Below, piece after piece: positions 19,611 through 28,312 of a stretch of DNA of 64,000 bases. A program made the translations under genes and the position numbers. The notes under the pieces were generated by a model, which did no database searches, was not told the origin of the DNA, and saw only the letters and a list, made by a program, of their open reading frames with translations. The stretch spans positions 2,269,115-2,333,114 of the forward strand of contig NZ_JAANCO010000001.1 of assembly GCF_011326725.1 (NCBI RefSeq), read 5' to 3'. Position 1 is the first letter of the stretch; each line of letters opens with the position of its first letter. The stretch comes from Microbacterium excoecariae (lineage in GTDB: Bacteria; Actinomycetota; Actinomycetes; Actinomycetales; Microbacteriaceae).

Positions 19611-19766
19611 CTACTTGGCGCTCTTCATCATGGGCAGCGCCATCGCGAGGCACACCGCGAGGATCCCCGCCGTGAAGATGACGGCCTGGAACGAGGTCGC
19701 CATGAAGGCAACGGCGAACAGCGCGAGTCCGCCGACGAACAGGATCAGCGACAGAATGAACATCAT
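19611..19766 (-). CDS. 51-residue membrane protein of unknown function
   Basis: Product begins MMFILSLILFVGGLALFAVA, continues through a second hydrophobic stretch and ends ALPMMKSAK, so two membrane helices with a short basic C-terminus. A good Shine-Dalgarno (GGAGGG) lies about 10 nt before the ATG-ATG start, a TAGGCT -10 box is upstream (19799-19804), and a strong hairpin follows. Promoter, ribosome-binding site and terminator together make it a convincing small gene. It is divergent from the acyl-CoA dehydrogenase. I cannot assign a function. Confidence 0.8.
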   Translation of the reverse strand: MMFILSLILFVGGLALFAVAFMATSFQAVIFTAGILAVCLAMALPMMKSAK

Positions 19767-19798
19767 GTGGGTCAGCCCTCCGGGAAAGTCTGATCCCC

Positions 19799-19804
19799 AG
19801 CCTA
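19799..19804 (-). promoter_or_regulatory. -10 box (TAGGCT) for the small membrane-protein gene
   Basis: TAGGCT on the minus strand, followed by a leader of about 25-30 nt with the GGAGGG site. Confidence 0.45.
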
Positions 19805-19854
19805 CCGGCTGTCGTCGGTCGACAAAGACATCGCGCCGGGCGGAGTCGGGCCCC

Positions 19855-19860
19855 TAGCCT
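19855..19860 (+). promoter_or_regulatory. -10 box (TAGCCT), leaderless type, for the acyl-CoA dehydrogenase
   Basis: TAGCCT ends 7 nt before the ATG at 19868, and there is no Shine-Dalgarno. Confidence 0.45.
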
Positions 19861-19867
19861 TCTCCCC

Positions 19868-21100
19868 ATGGCAACGGAGCACCTCCCCGGCGAGCGCCAC
19901 GGCGCGTACGCCGTCACCGAACCGCTCGGCACCGACTACTACGACGTCTTCGCCGACGTCACGGGCACCGACCGCGACGCCTGGGCGCGGGCGCGCCGCG
20001 TGTCCGACGACCTCGCGCCCGAGATGCTCGCGGCGTGGGACGCGGCCGCATACCCGCACGAGCGGATCCTCTCCGCCCTCGGGTCCGCGGACCTCCTGGG
20101 CGACGGGATCGCACACGAGGGCCTCACCCCGATGTCGCCCCTCGCCGCGGGGCTCGTGAACATGGAGCTCTCACGCGTCGACGGATCCGTCGGCACGGTG
20201 CTCGCCGTGCAGGGTGGGCTCGCGCTGCGCACGCTCGCGCTGTACGGCTCCGACGCGCAGAAGGAGCGCTACCTCGGCCCGCTCTCCCGCGGCGAGATCC
20301 CGGGCGCGTTCGCGCTGACCGAGCCCGACCACGGGAGCGATTCGACGGGGCTCGAGACCACGGCGACGGCGGAGGCGGGCGGCTGGGTGCTGCGCGGCGC
20401 GAAGAAGTGGATCGGCAACGGCGCCTCGGGCGGGATCACCTTCGTCTGGGCGCGGATCGTGTCGCCCGGCGATCCGGACGACCAGAAGGTGGGCTGCTTC
20501 CTCGTGCCGCAGGAGACGCCCGGCTACCGCGGCACGGTCATCTCCGGGAAGGTCGCGCTGCGCGCGATCCACCAGGCACACATCGCGCTCGAGGACGCGC
20601 AGCTGGACGGATCCGCCCGGCTCCCCGGCGCGCATTCCTTCGCGGACACCTCGCGCGTGCTGTTCGCCACGCGCTCCGGCGTGGCCTGGTCGGCCCTGGG
20701 CCACGCGACGGCCTGCTACGAGGCGGCCCTGTCGTACGCGCGCGAGCGGATCCAGTTCGGGCGCCCGCTCGCGGGGTTCCAGCTCGTGCAGGAGCGCCTC
20801 ACGCGCATGCTGTCCCAGCTGACGACGATGCAGCTGTTCTGCCGCCGCCTGGCCGACCTCGAGGCCGCGGGCGCGCTCCGCCCGACGCAGGCCTCGCTCG
20901 CGAAGTACACGAACACGCGCCACGCCCGCGACATCGCCCGCGAGGCCCGTGACCTGCTCGGCGGCAACGGAATCCTGCTCGAGAACCGGGTGATCCAGCA
21001 CCTCGCCGACATCGAGGCGATCCACACCTACGAGGGCACCGAATCGGTGCAGGCCCTCCTCATCGGCCGCGACATCACGGGCGTCGGCGCCTTCGTCTGA
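19868..21100 (+). CDS. Acyl-CoA dehydrogenase, glutaryl-CoA-dehydrogenase-like
   Basis: 410 residues, FAD-dependent flavoenzyme of the acyl-CoA dehydrogenase fold. Seen: FALTEPDHGSDSTGLETTA (flavin contact), WIGNGASGGI, the helical C-domain RERIQFGRPLAGFQLVQERL, and LLGGNGILLENRVIQHLADIEAIHTYEGTESVQALLIGRDITG, where the Glu in YEGT is the expected catalytic base. The last motif and overall length resemble glutaryl-CoA dehydrogenases, but substrate is not proven. It is a single gene with a leaderless-type promoter, convergent with metI. Confidence 0.88.
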   Translation: MATEHLPGERHGAYAVTEPLGTDYYDVFADVTGTDRDAWARARRVSDDLAPEMLAAWDAAAYPHERILSALGSADLLGDGIAHEGLTPMSPLAAGLVNMELSRVDGSVGTVLAVQGGLALRTLALYGSDAQKERYLGPLSRGEIPGAFALTEPDHGSDSTGLETTATAEAGGWVLRGAKKWIGNGASGGITFVWARIVSPGDPDDQKVGCFLVPQETPGYRGTVISGKVALRAIHQAHIALEDAQLDGSARLPGAHSFADTSRVLFATRSGVAWSALGHATACYEAALSYARERIQFGRPLAGFQLVQERLTRMLSQLTTMQLFCRRLADLEAAGALRPTQASLAKYTNTRHARDIAREARDLLGGNGILLENRVIQHLADIEAIHTYEGTESVQALLIGRDITGVGAFV

Positions 21101-21106
21101 GGCGCG

Positions 21107-21778
21107 CTACCGGCGCAGCACGCGGCGCGCGATCGCGTTGCCCGCGGCCTGCACGATCTGCGTGACGATGACGATGGCGATGAGCGCCGCGATGATCACG
21201 ACCCAGTCGTTCTGGCGCTGCCCGTAGGCGATGGCGTAGTTGCCGACGCCGCCGCCCCCGATCATGCCCGCGACCGCCGACATGTCGATGACGGCGATCG
21301 TGACGAAGGTGTAGCCGAGGATGAGGGATCCGAGGCCCTCCGGCAGGATCACGGTGAGGATGATCCGCCAGGGCCCCGCCCCCGTGGCGCGGGCGGCTTC
21401 GATGACTCCGGGGTCAACGCCGACGAGGTTCTGCTCGACGATGCGCGCGACCGCGAAGGTCGCCGCCACGGAGATCGCGAGGATCACGGCCGTGTTGCCG
21501 ATCCCACTCGAGAGCACGAGGCGCGCGAGCGGCTGCAGCACGGCGAGCAGGATGATGAACGGGATCGGCCGGACGGTGTTGACCAGCGCACCGAGCACCC
21601 CGTAGACGACGGGCTGCTGCAGGATCGCGCCGCGCCGCGTGACGGTCAACGCGATGCCCACCGCGAGGCCGACGATGCCGCCGATGACGAGCGAGGCCGC
21701 GACGAGCCAGAGGGTGATCGCGGTCTGCTCGAGGATGTCGGGCAGCACCTCGGCGATGCGCTCGGACAGGTCGTTCAT
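21107..21778 (-). CDS. metI: Methionine ABC transporter permease
   Basis: 223 residues, about five membrane segments, of the MetI family (NTVRPIPFIILLAVLQPLAR near residue 70; the EAA loop EAARATGAGPWRIILTVILPEGLGS). It imports methionine with MetN and MetQ. The ATG overlaps the metN stop as ATGA. Confidence 0.94.
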   Translation of the reverse strand: MNDLSERIAEVLPDILEQTAITLWLVAASLVIGGIVGLAVGIALTVTRRGAILQQPVVYGVLGALVNTVRPIPFIILLAVLQPLARLVLSSGIGNTAVILAISVAATFAVARIVEQNLVGVDPGVIEAARATGAGPWRIILTVILPEGLGSLILGYTFVTIAVIDMSAVAGMIGGGGVGNYAIAYGQRQNDWVVIIAALIAIVIVTQIVQAAGNAIARRVLRR

Positions 21779-22806
21779 GCCGCCACCTCCGTCACCGTCA
21801 CGCCGGGGCCGATGCCGCCGAGCGCGCGCGAGATGGCCTCCGCGTCGCCGCGCACCGCAATCGTGAGGAGCCCGTAGACCCGGCCCTGGATGTCGTCGAC
21901 GCCGCCGTGGACGAGGTGGAAGTCGACGCCCTCGCGCGCGAGCGCCTGGAAGACGCGCGCCTCGGAGGCGCCGGCGTCGGTGAAGGCGATCGTGAACAGG
22001 CGCCCCTCGGTGCGCGCGGCGAGGTCCGCGAGCGCGTCACCCTCGGGCAGCGCGCGGACGACGGTGCCCACGAAGCGCCGCGCCGTCTCGGTCGCCGGGC
22101 GCGTGAACACGTCGTACGTCTCCCCCGTCTCGACGACCCGGCCCCGCTCCATGACCGCGACGCGGTTGGCGAGCCGCGCGATGACATCCATCTCGTGCGT
22201 GATGACGACGATCGTGATGCCGAGCTCGCGGTTCACGCGCGCGAGCAGGTCGAGCACGCCGTCCGTCGTCTCGGGGTCGAGCGCGCTCGTGGCCTCGTCG
22301 GCGAGGAGGATGGTCGGCTCGGCCGCGAGCGCGCGGGCGATCCCCACGCGCTGCTGCTGCCCGCCCGAGAGCTGCTCCGGGTAGGCGTCTTCGCGATCGG
22401 AGAGACCGACGAACCGGAGGAGCTCTTGTACGCGCGCGTCGCGGCGCTCCCGGGGCCAGCCCGCGACCTCCAGCGGATACGCGACGTTGCCGCGCACGGT
22501 GCGCGAGGAGAGCAGGTTGAACCGCTGGAAGATCATGCCGATGCCCTGGCGGATCGCGCGCAGCCGGCGCTCCGGCAGGGCCGTGATCTCCACGCCGTCG
22601 ATCTCAATGGATCCGCTCGTCACGGGCTCGAGGCCGTTGATGAGGCGCACGAGGGTGGACTTTCCCGCCCCCGAGTACCCGATGACACCGAAGACGTCGC
22701 CGCGCTCGATGGCGAGGGAGACGCCCTCGACGGCGGCCACGGGGGTCGCCCCGCGCCGGGCCGGCGGGTAGGTCTTCGTCACGTCGGTGAGGGTGATGTG
22801 CGCCAT
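21775..22806 (-). CDS. metN: Methionine ABC transporter ATP-binding protein
   Basis: 343 residues. Walker A GYSGAGKST, Q-loop MIFQRFNLL, signature LSGGQQQRVGIARAL and Walker B ILLADEATSALD are all intact. The C-terminal about 100 residues form the NIL domain (VFQALAREGVDFHLVHGGVDDIQG), which senses intracellular methionine and inhibits transport. The ATG at 22806 is chosen because the frame upstream runs through the hairpin and into metQ. An 83-bp gap with a strong hairpin separates it from metQ. Confidence 0.95.
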   Translation of the reverse strand: MAHITLTDVTKTYPPARRGATPVAAVEGVSLAIERGDVFGVIGYSGAGKSTLVRLINGLEPVTSGSIEIDGVEITALPERRLRAIRQGIGMIFQRFNLLSSRTVRGNVAYPLEVAGWPRERRDARVQELLRFVGLSDREDAYPEQLSGGQQQRVGIARALAAEPTILLADEATSALDPETTDGVLDLLARVNRELGITIVVITHEMDVIARLANRVAVMERGRVVETGETYDVFTRPATETARRFVGTVVRALPEGDALADLAARTEGRLFTIAFTDAGASEARVFQALAREGVDFHLVHGGVDDIQGRVYGLLTIAVRGDAEAISRALGGIGPGVTVTEVAA

Positions 22807-22832
22807 GGCTCCTCGGTTCGCCACACGGAAAC

Positions 22833-22863
22833 GGTGCGCGGGCGGCCGGGCCGCCCGCGCACC
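22833..22863 (-). promoter_or_regulatory. Intercistronic hairpin between metQ and metN
   Basis: 13-bp perfect stem (GGTGCGCGGGCGG / CCGCCCGCGCACC) with a 5-nt loop and no U-run. It probably adjusts binding-protein to ATPase ratio by partial termination or 3'-end protection. Confidence 0.7.
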
Positions 22864-22889
22864 AGGGTATTGCTCCCGGCTGGGGACGG

Positions 22890-23783
22890 TCAGCCCGCGT
22901 CGCGGGCGGCGTCCTCGACCTCGGCGAGCGAGGCCTGCAGCTCGTCCTTCGGCGTCGTGGCCGGCACGGCGGTGCCGCCGGAGACCTCGATGACGCCGTC
23001 GAGGACGTCCTGGTTGGTCTGGTAGATCTCGACGAGGCGGTTCAGCACCTCGTCGTCGACGTCGTCGGCGCGCGTGGCGAAGATGTTCACGTACGGCTGG
23101 GCGGACGGATCCGCCGGGTCGTCCTGGAAGATCGCGTCGTCGCTCGTGAGCCCGGCGGCCTCGAGGAAGTCGTTGTTGATGATGGCCGCGTCGGCGTCGG
23201 GCAGCGACGGGGCGAGCAACGCCGCGTCGAGCGCCTTGACCTCGACGCGCGACGACTCGGCGATGACGTCGTCGAGCGTCGAGAACGGGCTCCCGCCGTC
23301 CTCGAGCTCGAGGAGCCCGGCCGACTGCAGCACGAGGAGGCCGCGGGCCTGGTTCGTCGTGTCGTTCGGGACGAGCACGGTGCCGCCCTCGGGGATCTCC
23401 GCGATGTCGTCGAACTCGGCGGAGTACAGGCCGAGCGGGTAGGTCACGGTCGCGCCGATCGGCTGCAGGTCGTCGCCCGCGGCGACGTTGTAGTCGGCGA
23501 GGTAGATCACGTGCTGGAACTGGTTGATGTCGAGCTCGCCGGCGGACAGCGCGGGGTTCGGCTGCGTGTACTCCGTGAAGTCGACGAGATCGACGAAGAT
23601 GCCCTCGTCCTCGGCCGCCGCGGTGTAGGTCTCCCAGTACGGATCGCTGGCGCCCACGACGCCCATCTGGACGGGGTTCTCCTCGGAGCCGAGCTCGGCG
23701 TCGGAGGCGCCGGTGGCGCATCCGGACAGGGCGAGGACGCCGGCGACGGACAGCGCGGCGAGCGAACGGGCACGGTGGGACAT
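22890..23783 (-). CDS. metQ: Methionine-binding lipoprotein
   Basis: 297 residues. Signal MSHRARSLAALSVAGVLALS then lipobox LSGC (Cys 22), followed by a NLPA/MetQ fold (VQMGVVGASDPYWETYTAAA, VLVPNDTTNQARGLLVLQSAGL). A perfect AAGGAG lies 8 nt before the ATG at 23783, which rules out the in-frame upstream extension. A TACTCT -10 candidate is about 30 nt upstream. The leader is too short for a SAM riboswitch. Confidence 0.94.
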   Translation of the reverse strand: MSHRARSLAALSVAGVLALSGCATGASDAELGSEENPVQMGVVGASDPYWETYTAAAEDEGIFVDLVDFTEYTQPNPALSAGELDINQFQHVIYLADYNVAAGDDLQPIGATVTYPLGLYSAEFDDIAEIPEGGTVLVPNDTTNQARGLLVLQSAGLLELEDGGSPFSTLDDVIAESSRVEVKALDAALLAPSLPDADAAIINNDFLEAAGLTSDDAIFQDDPADPSAQPYVNIFATRADDVDDEVLNRLVEIYQTNQDVLDGVIEVSGGTAVPATTPKDELQASLAEVEDAARDAG

Positions 23784-23883
23784 GGGGGTGCTCCTTGTGT
23801 GGACGGGCCTCGAGAGTAGGCACGCCGCGCCCCGGGACGCGAACTCGCGCGACACACGGCGCAATGCGCCGCGGGCCCCTCAG

Positions 23884-25017
23884 TCAGTCGCCGGCGGCGA
23901 GCGGGTCTTCCCCCGCGTCGGCGGCGAGGGCGAGAACCGGATCCAGTTCCTCGCGGGTGAGCGTAATGAGGGGGCCCGCGGGGTCGAGGAGGAGACCGCC
24001 GAGCTCCGGGTGGTCCACGAGCACCCGCGCGATTTTCTCGATGCCGAAGGGCATGGCGCGCTCCGTCCGCCCCTGCGCGACGACCTCGAGCGGGTGCGAG
24101 TAGACCTGGAGCAGGCGCGTGCCGTTGGCCAGGCGCGCCTCGGCGATGCCCATCTTCGACTCGTCGTCGGGCGACGGGCCGACCGCAACCCACAGCGGAG
24201 GGCGCTCGGCGAGGACCGCGGCGACCTTCTTCGGGGTGTCGGTGTCGCGCGGCTGGGCGAGCGCCGCCTTGACCCGCAGCTCGGGGTCGGCCTGGCCGAG
24301 CGCGCGCTCGAGGACCTCGCGCGGCAGCACGATCCGCCGCGGGGCCGAGGCGCCATCGACGATGAGGCCGTCGAAGCCGTTGTCGATCATGTGGCGCAGG
24401 ATCATCCCGACGGGCTGGGCCACGGCCGACGTGGCCTGATTGCCATCGGCCTTCACGGCGTCGGAGAGCGCCCGGCCCGAGCTGAACACGAGCATGTAGC
24501 TCTTGTCGCCGTTCTTCGCGACGCCGAAGGACAGCGTCGCGCGGCCGCCCTCCTCGATCTGCTCGCGCACGTCGCCCGTGACGCGGAGGAAGATGTGGCC
24601 GTGGAGCAGCTGGCGCGCGACGCCGAGCAGCTGGGCGGGCGTCGGCTTCTCGGGCAGCGCCGCGAGCGCGTCGCGCAGGAGCGTGTTGTCGCGCAGCCCC
24701 TTGACGGTCTCGACCTGGGCGGGCGGCGCCGCGGGTGCGAGCGGGAGCTCGCGCGCGGGGGTGCCCTGGGACGGCCGCGCGGCGGGCGCGGGCGGATCCG
24801 CCGGCGCCGCGTCCGCCGCCGCGCCGGGCGCGTCCCGCGCCGGGCCGGAGCCCGCCCCGACGCCCCGGAACGACGAGAAGGAGATGTTCACCTCGGGGGT
24901 CGGCTCACCCGCGGCCTCGGCCGACTGGTCGCCGTCCGTGGCCTCCGGGGCGGGCGACTCCTCACGCCGCGCGTCGTCGCCGTCGTCGGACTTCTTCTTT
25001 CGCGAGAACAGACCCAT
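23884..25017 (-). CDS. SseB-family protein
   Basis: 377 residues. A basic N-terminus (MGLFSRKKKSDD) leads into a disordered acidic/Ala-Pro-rich region (about 12-105), then an SseB-like domain (LLRDALAALPEKPTPAQLLG to LPREVLERAL) and a C-terminal part (DTDTPKKVAAVLAERPPLWVAVGPSPDDESKMGIAEARL...). SseB relates to enhanced serine sensitivity in E. coli; the biochemical function is not known. It starts leaderless-style 6 nt after TAGGCT and lies 21 bp downstream of pcrA on the same strand. Confidence 0.82.
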   Translation of the reverse strand: MGLFSRKKKSDDGDDARREESPAPEATDGDQSAEAAGEPTPEVNISFSSFRGVGAGSGPARDAPGAAADAAPADPPAPAARPSQGTPARELPLAPAAPPAQVETVKGLRDNTLLRDALAALPEKPTPAQLLGVARQLLHGHIFLRVTGDVREQIEEGGRATLSFGVAKNGDKSYMLVFSSGRALSDAVKADGNQATSAVAQPVGMILRHMIDNGFDGLIVDGASAPRRIVLPREVLERALGQADPELRVKAALAQPRDTDTPKKVAAVLAERPPLWVAVGPSPDDESKMGIAEARLANGTRLLQVYSHPLEVVAQGRTERAMPFGIEKIARVLVDHPELGGLLLDPAGPLITLTREELDPVLALAADAGEDPLAAGD

Positions 25018-25023
25018 GCGCCC

Positions 25024-25029
25024 AGCCTA
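25024..25029 (-). promoter_or_regulatory. -10 box (TAGGCT), leaderless type, for the SseB-family gene
   Basis: TAGGCT ends 6 nt before the ATG at 25017, inside the 21-bp gap behind pcrA. Confidence 0.4.
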
Positions 25030-25038
25030 CGGGGGCGC

Positions 25039-27435
25039 TCAGCCCTCGTCGGCCGTCAGGCGGACGATCGGCGCGACCTTGATGAGGAGCTTCTTCGTCC
25101 CGACCTCCTCGAACCGGACGTGCGCGATGCGCTTCGCGCCGACGCCCGTCACGGCGTCGACCGTGCCCTCGCCGAAGTCGTCGTGCCGGATCCGGTCGCC
25201 GGGTGCGAGCTCGAGGTCGCCGTTGTCGCGCACCTTGCCCGTCACGCGGTTCGTGAACTCCGCGAGCGACGCGCTCCGCGCCTTCTTCGGCTCAAGCGGG
25301 GCCTGGCCGAACCGCCCGCCCTCGCGGGGCCGGATCGCGTTCAGGGCGCGCGAGGAGGTGCCGCCGCGCGAGTTCACGTCGCCGGGCGACTGCCGCCAGG
25401 CGATGAGGTCGGCGGGGATCTCCTGCAGGAAGCGGCTCGGCATCGCGGCCGACACTTCCCCGAACTGCGCGCGCGTCATCGCGAGCGACAGGAACAGCCG
25501 CCGCCTGGCGCGCGTGATGCCGACGTAGAACAGCCGGCGCTCCTCCTGCGGACCGCCCGGCTCGCCCGCCGCGATCCGGTGCGGGATCAGGTCCTCCTCG
25601 ACGCCCGTGAGGAACACGGTGTCGAACTCGAGGCCCTTCGCCGTGTGGAGCGTCATGAGCGAGACCACACCCGAGTCGTCGGCGAGGTCGTCGCTGTCGG
25701 CGACGAGCGCGACCTCGGTGAGGAAGTCCACGATCGTGCCCTCGGGGTTGTTGCGCGCGAACTCGCGGGTCACCGCGACAAGCTCGTCGAGGTTCTCCAC
25801 GCGCGCCTCGTCCTGCGGATCCCTGCTCGCGCGGAGCGCGTCGAGGTACCCGGATCCGTTCAACAGCTTCTGCAGCCCCTCGGTGACGGAGGTCGGGCGG
25901 GCGCCGCCGTCGGGCAGCAGGATGTCGGTGGCCTCGCGGAGCACGGCGTCGAGCTCGGCAAGCACCTTCTGCTGCTTCGCGCCGAGCCCCATGTCGCCCG
26001 CGAAGCCGAGGGCCGCACGGAAGCTCAGGTCGTTGTCGGCGGCGAACTGCGCGATCCGCGTCTCCGTGACGGCCCCGATGCCGCGCTTGGGCTTGTTGAG
26101 GATCCGCCGGACCGCGAGGTCGTCGGCCGGGTTCGCGACGGAGACGAGGTACGCGAGCGCGTCCTTGATCTCGGCGCGGTCGTAGAACTTCGTGCCGCCC
26201 ATGATCTTGTACGGCACGGCGGAGCGGATGAAGATCTCCTCCAGCGCGCGGGACTGCGAGTTCGTGCGGTAGAACACGGCCATGTCGGAGTAGCTCGTGC
26301 CGCCGCGGCGGAGCTTCTCGATCTCGTCGGCGACGAACTGCGCCTCGTCGTGCTGCGAGTAGCCGGTGAACCCCGTCACGTCGTCGCCGGCGCCCTGGTC
26401 CGTCCAGAGCTTCTTGTCCTTGCGGTCGAAGTTGTTGCGGATGACGGCGTTCGCGGCGTCGAGGATGTTCTGGCTCGAGCGATAGTTCTGCTCGAGCATC
26501 ACCACTTTCGCGCCCGGGAAGTCGCGCTCGAACTCGGTGATGTTGCGGATATCGGCGCCGCGGAACGCGTAAATGGACTGGTCGGAGTCGCCGACGACCG
26601 TGAGCGAGGCCGGCTCCTCCTTCTTCTCCGGGAGGAGGGCGAGCATGCCCTGCCCCACGTCGAGGGACTCCCCCTCGGGCGGCCGAGTGAGCTCGCGGAT
26701 GAGCTGGTACTGCGCGTGGTTCGTGTCCTGGTACTCGTCCACGAGGATGTGACGGAACCGCCGGCGATACACGTCGGCCACGTGCGGGAAGGCGCGGAAG
26801 AGGAACACCGTCTGGGCGAGGAGGTCGTCGAAGTCGAACGCGTTGGCGCGGCGCAGCTGGCGCGCGTAGTCCTGGAAGATCTCGACGAAGATGCGCTCCG
26901 CCGGATCCTCCATCTGGGCCTGGCGGCGGTAGGAATCGGCGTCGTGCAGCTCGTTCTTCAGCTTCGAGATCCGGCTCTGCACGCCCGCCGGCGTGAGCCC
27001 GTACGCGTCGGCCTCGTGCTCCTTGACGAGGCGCTTCATGAGCGCGCGCACGTCTCCCGAGTCGTAGATGGTGAACGACTTCGTGAAGCCGAACTGCTCG
27101 GCCTCGCGCCGGAGGATCCGCACGCACGCGGAGTGGAACGTCGAGATCCACATGCCCGCCGCCTGCTCGCCGACGAGCTCGCCGACGCGCTCGCGCATCT
27201 CGCCCGCCGCCTTGTTCGTGAAGGTGATCGCGAGGATCTGGCTGGGCCACGCCTCGCGCGAGCGCAGCAGCGACGCGATGCGATGCGTGAGCACGCGGGT
27301 CTTCCCCGACCCGGCGCCCGCCACGATCAGCAGCGCGGGCCCGCGGTACTCGACCGCCTCGCGCTGGGGCGGGTTGAGCCCGTCGAGGAGCGGATCGGCG
27401 TCGGAGGGGATCAGGGCGTCGGGTGCATCAGACAT
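25039..27435 (-). CDS. pcrA: UvrD/PcrA-type ATP-dependent DNA helicase
   Basis: 798 residues, superfamily 1A helicase for DNA repair and replication-fork maintenance. Motifs in order: LNPPQREAV (Q motif), AGAGSGKT (Walker A), AITFTNKAAGEMRERV (Ia), VDEYQDTNHAQY (Walker B), VVGDSDQSIYAFRGA (III), EQNYRSSQNIL (IV), TLHTAKGLEFDTVFLTGVEE (V) and YVGITRARRRL (VI). The ATG at 27435 follows a TAGACT box by 10 nt; the frame is open further upstream but without a better start. Confidence 0.95.
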   Translation of the reverse strand: MSDAPDALIPSDADPLLDGLNPPQREAVEYRGPALLIVAGAGSGKTRVLTHRIASLLRSREAWPSQILAITFTNKAAGEMRERVGELVGEQAAGMWISTFHSACVRILRREAEQFGFTKSFTIYDSGDVRALMKRLVKEHEADAYGLTPAGVQSRISKLKNELHDADSYRRQAQMEDPAERIFVEIFQDYARQLRRANAFDFDDLLAQTVFLFRAFPHVADVYRRRFRHILVDEYQDTNHAQYQLIRELTRPPEGESLDVGQGMLALLPEKKEEPASLTVVGDSDQSIYAFRGADIRNITEFERDFPGAKVVMLEQNYRSSQNILDAANAVIRNNFDRKDKKLWTDQGAGDDVTGFTGYSQHDEAQFVADEIEKLRRGGTSYSDMAVFYRTNSQSRALEEIFIRSAVPYKIMGGTKFYDRAEIKDALAYLVSVANPADDLAVRRILNKPKRGIGAVTETRIAQFAADNDLSFRAALGFAGDMGLGAKQQKVLAELDAVLREATDILLPDGGARPTSVTEGLQKLLNGSGYLDALRASRDPQDEARVENLDELVAVTREFARNNPEGTIVDFLTEVALVADSDDLADDSGVVSLMTLHTAKGLEFDTVFLTGVEEDLIPHRIAAGEPGGPQEERRLFYVGITRARRRLFLSLAMTRAQFGEVSAAMPSRFLQEIPADLIAWRQSPGDVNSRGGTSSRALNAIRPREGGRFGQAPLEPKKARSASLAEFTNRVTGKVRDNGDLELAPGDRIRHDDFGEGTVDAVTGVGAKRIAHVRFEEVGTKKLLIKVAPIVRLTADEG

Positions 27436-27586
27436 GTCCCTGCCGAGTCTACGAGAGGGGTCCGACAAGCCACCCGCCCGCGGGCGGCCCGCGCCTGTAG
27501 GCCACCACGATATTTTGGGCCTCCCAGCAGCATAATGGGCTATACCAGTTATCGTTCAGGGAACCCCCTCTCCCGAAGGACACGCG

Positions 27587-28276
27587 ATGGACGAGAGCAT
27601 CCCGCTCCCCCGCACCATGCGCCTCGCCGACGCCGTCTACGAACGGCTGACCGAGGCGATCATTTCCGGCGACCTCGCCCCCGGCGAGCGTGTCCGCGAC
27701 GGCGAGCTCGCCGACCAGCTCGGCGTCTCCCGCATGCCCGTGCGCGAAGCGCTCCAGCGCCTCGAGCGCCAGGGCCTCGTCGAGATGGTCGCGAGCCGCT
27801 ACACGCGCGTGACCGAGATCACCCCCGACATGCCCGCGGCCTCGATGGAGTTCCTGGGGTATCAGTTCGGCGTGCTCCTGCGCATCGCGCTCCCGCGCCT
27901 CGACGAGGCGGGCCGAGACCGCGCCGCGCGCGACGCGCGCGAGCTCGCCGACGCGGTGATGGCGGATCCGGCGCTCGCGTACGAGACCGCGCGGCGGTTC
28001 AGCGAACACCTCGCGACCGACAGCGGAAACCCCCTCGCAGAACACCTGCTCGCCGACAGCTGGGTGACGCTCACGCGCAACGTGCGCGGGGCCTTCCCGC
28101 TCGTGAAGGACGCCGGCGAGCTTCGCACAGAGCTCCTCGAGCTCGCGGAGCTGATCGAGGACGACGACGCCCCGGCCGCCGAGGCGAAAATGCGCGAGGT
28201 CTTCCTCCTGGGGCCCGGCCAGCCGGGGCCGGGCCAGGCCGTGGCGCACCTCGGGGAGGCCGCGCCCGCCGACTAG
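27587..28276 (+). CDS. GntR-family transcriptional regulator
   Basis: 229 residues. N-terminal winged helix-turn-helix (about 12-75: LADAVYERLTEAIISGDLAPGERVRDGELADQLGVSRMPVREAL) followed by a shorter helical FCD-like effector domain and a Gly/Pro/Ala-rich tail. AAGGA lies before the ATG. The 150-bp upstream gap is AT-rich for this genome and contains a loose palindrome (TAATGG...CCAGTTA) that may be its own operator. It is 36 bp upstream of, and co-oriented with, the AGCS symporter gene, its most likely target. Confidence 0.87.
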   Translation: MDESIPLPRTMRLADAVYERLTEAIISGDLAPGERVRDGELADQLGVSRMPVREALQRLERQGLVEMVASRYTRVTEITPDMPAASMEFLGYQFGVLLRIALPRLDEAGRDRAARDARELADAVMADPALAYETARRFSEHLATDSGNPLAEHLLADSWVTLTRNVRGAFPLVKDAGELRTELLELAELIEDDDAPAAEAKMREVFLLGPGQPGPGQAVAHLGEAAPAD

Positions 28277-28309
28277 GTTGAGAGTCCGTGCACTGACGAA
28301 GGGACTCTC
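28274..28309 (+). promoter_or_regulatory. -10 box and leader inverted repeat for the AGCS symporter gene
   Basis: TAGGTT (28274-28279) overlaps the GntR stop region. It is followed at once by GAGAGTCC (28280-28287) and, 14 nt later, its complement GGACTCTC (28302-28309). The GAAGGG ribosome-binding site sits at the loop/arm boundary, so a folded leader would hide it; the repeat could equally be a GntR operator. Confidence 0.5.
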
Positions 28310-28312
28310 ATC

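Noticed and set aside
23784-23883. Possible SAM riboswitch upstream of metQ
   Set aside because: The whole upstream gap is about 100 bp, contains only a -10 candidate and a 6-bp hairpin, and has no SAM-aptamer-like conserved core.
23713-28281. Open frame of about 1500 codons on the + strand opposite metQ, SseB and pcrA
   Set aside because: Same artefact; composition is charged and repetitive with no domain, and it runs through intergenic regions.
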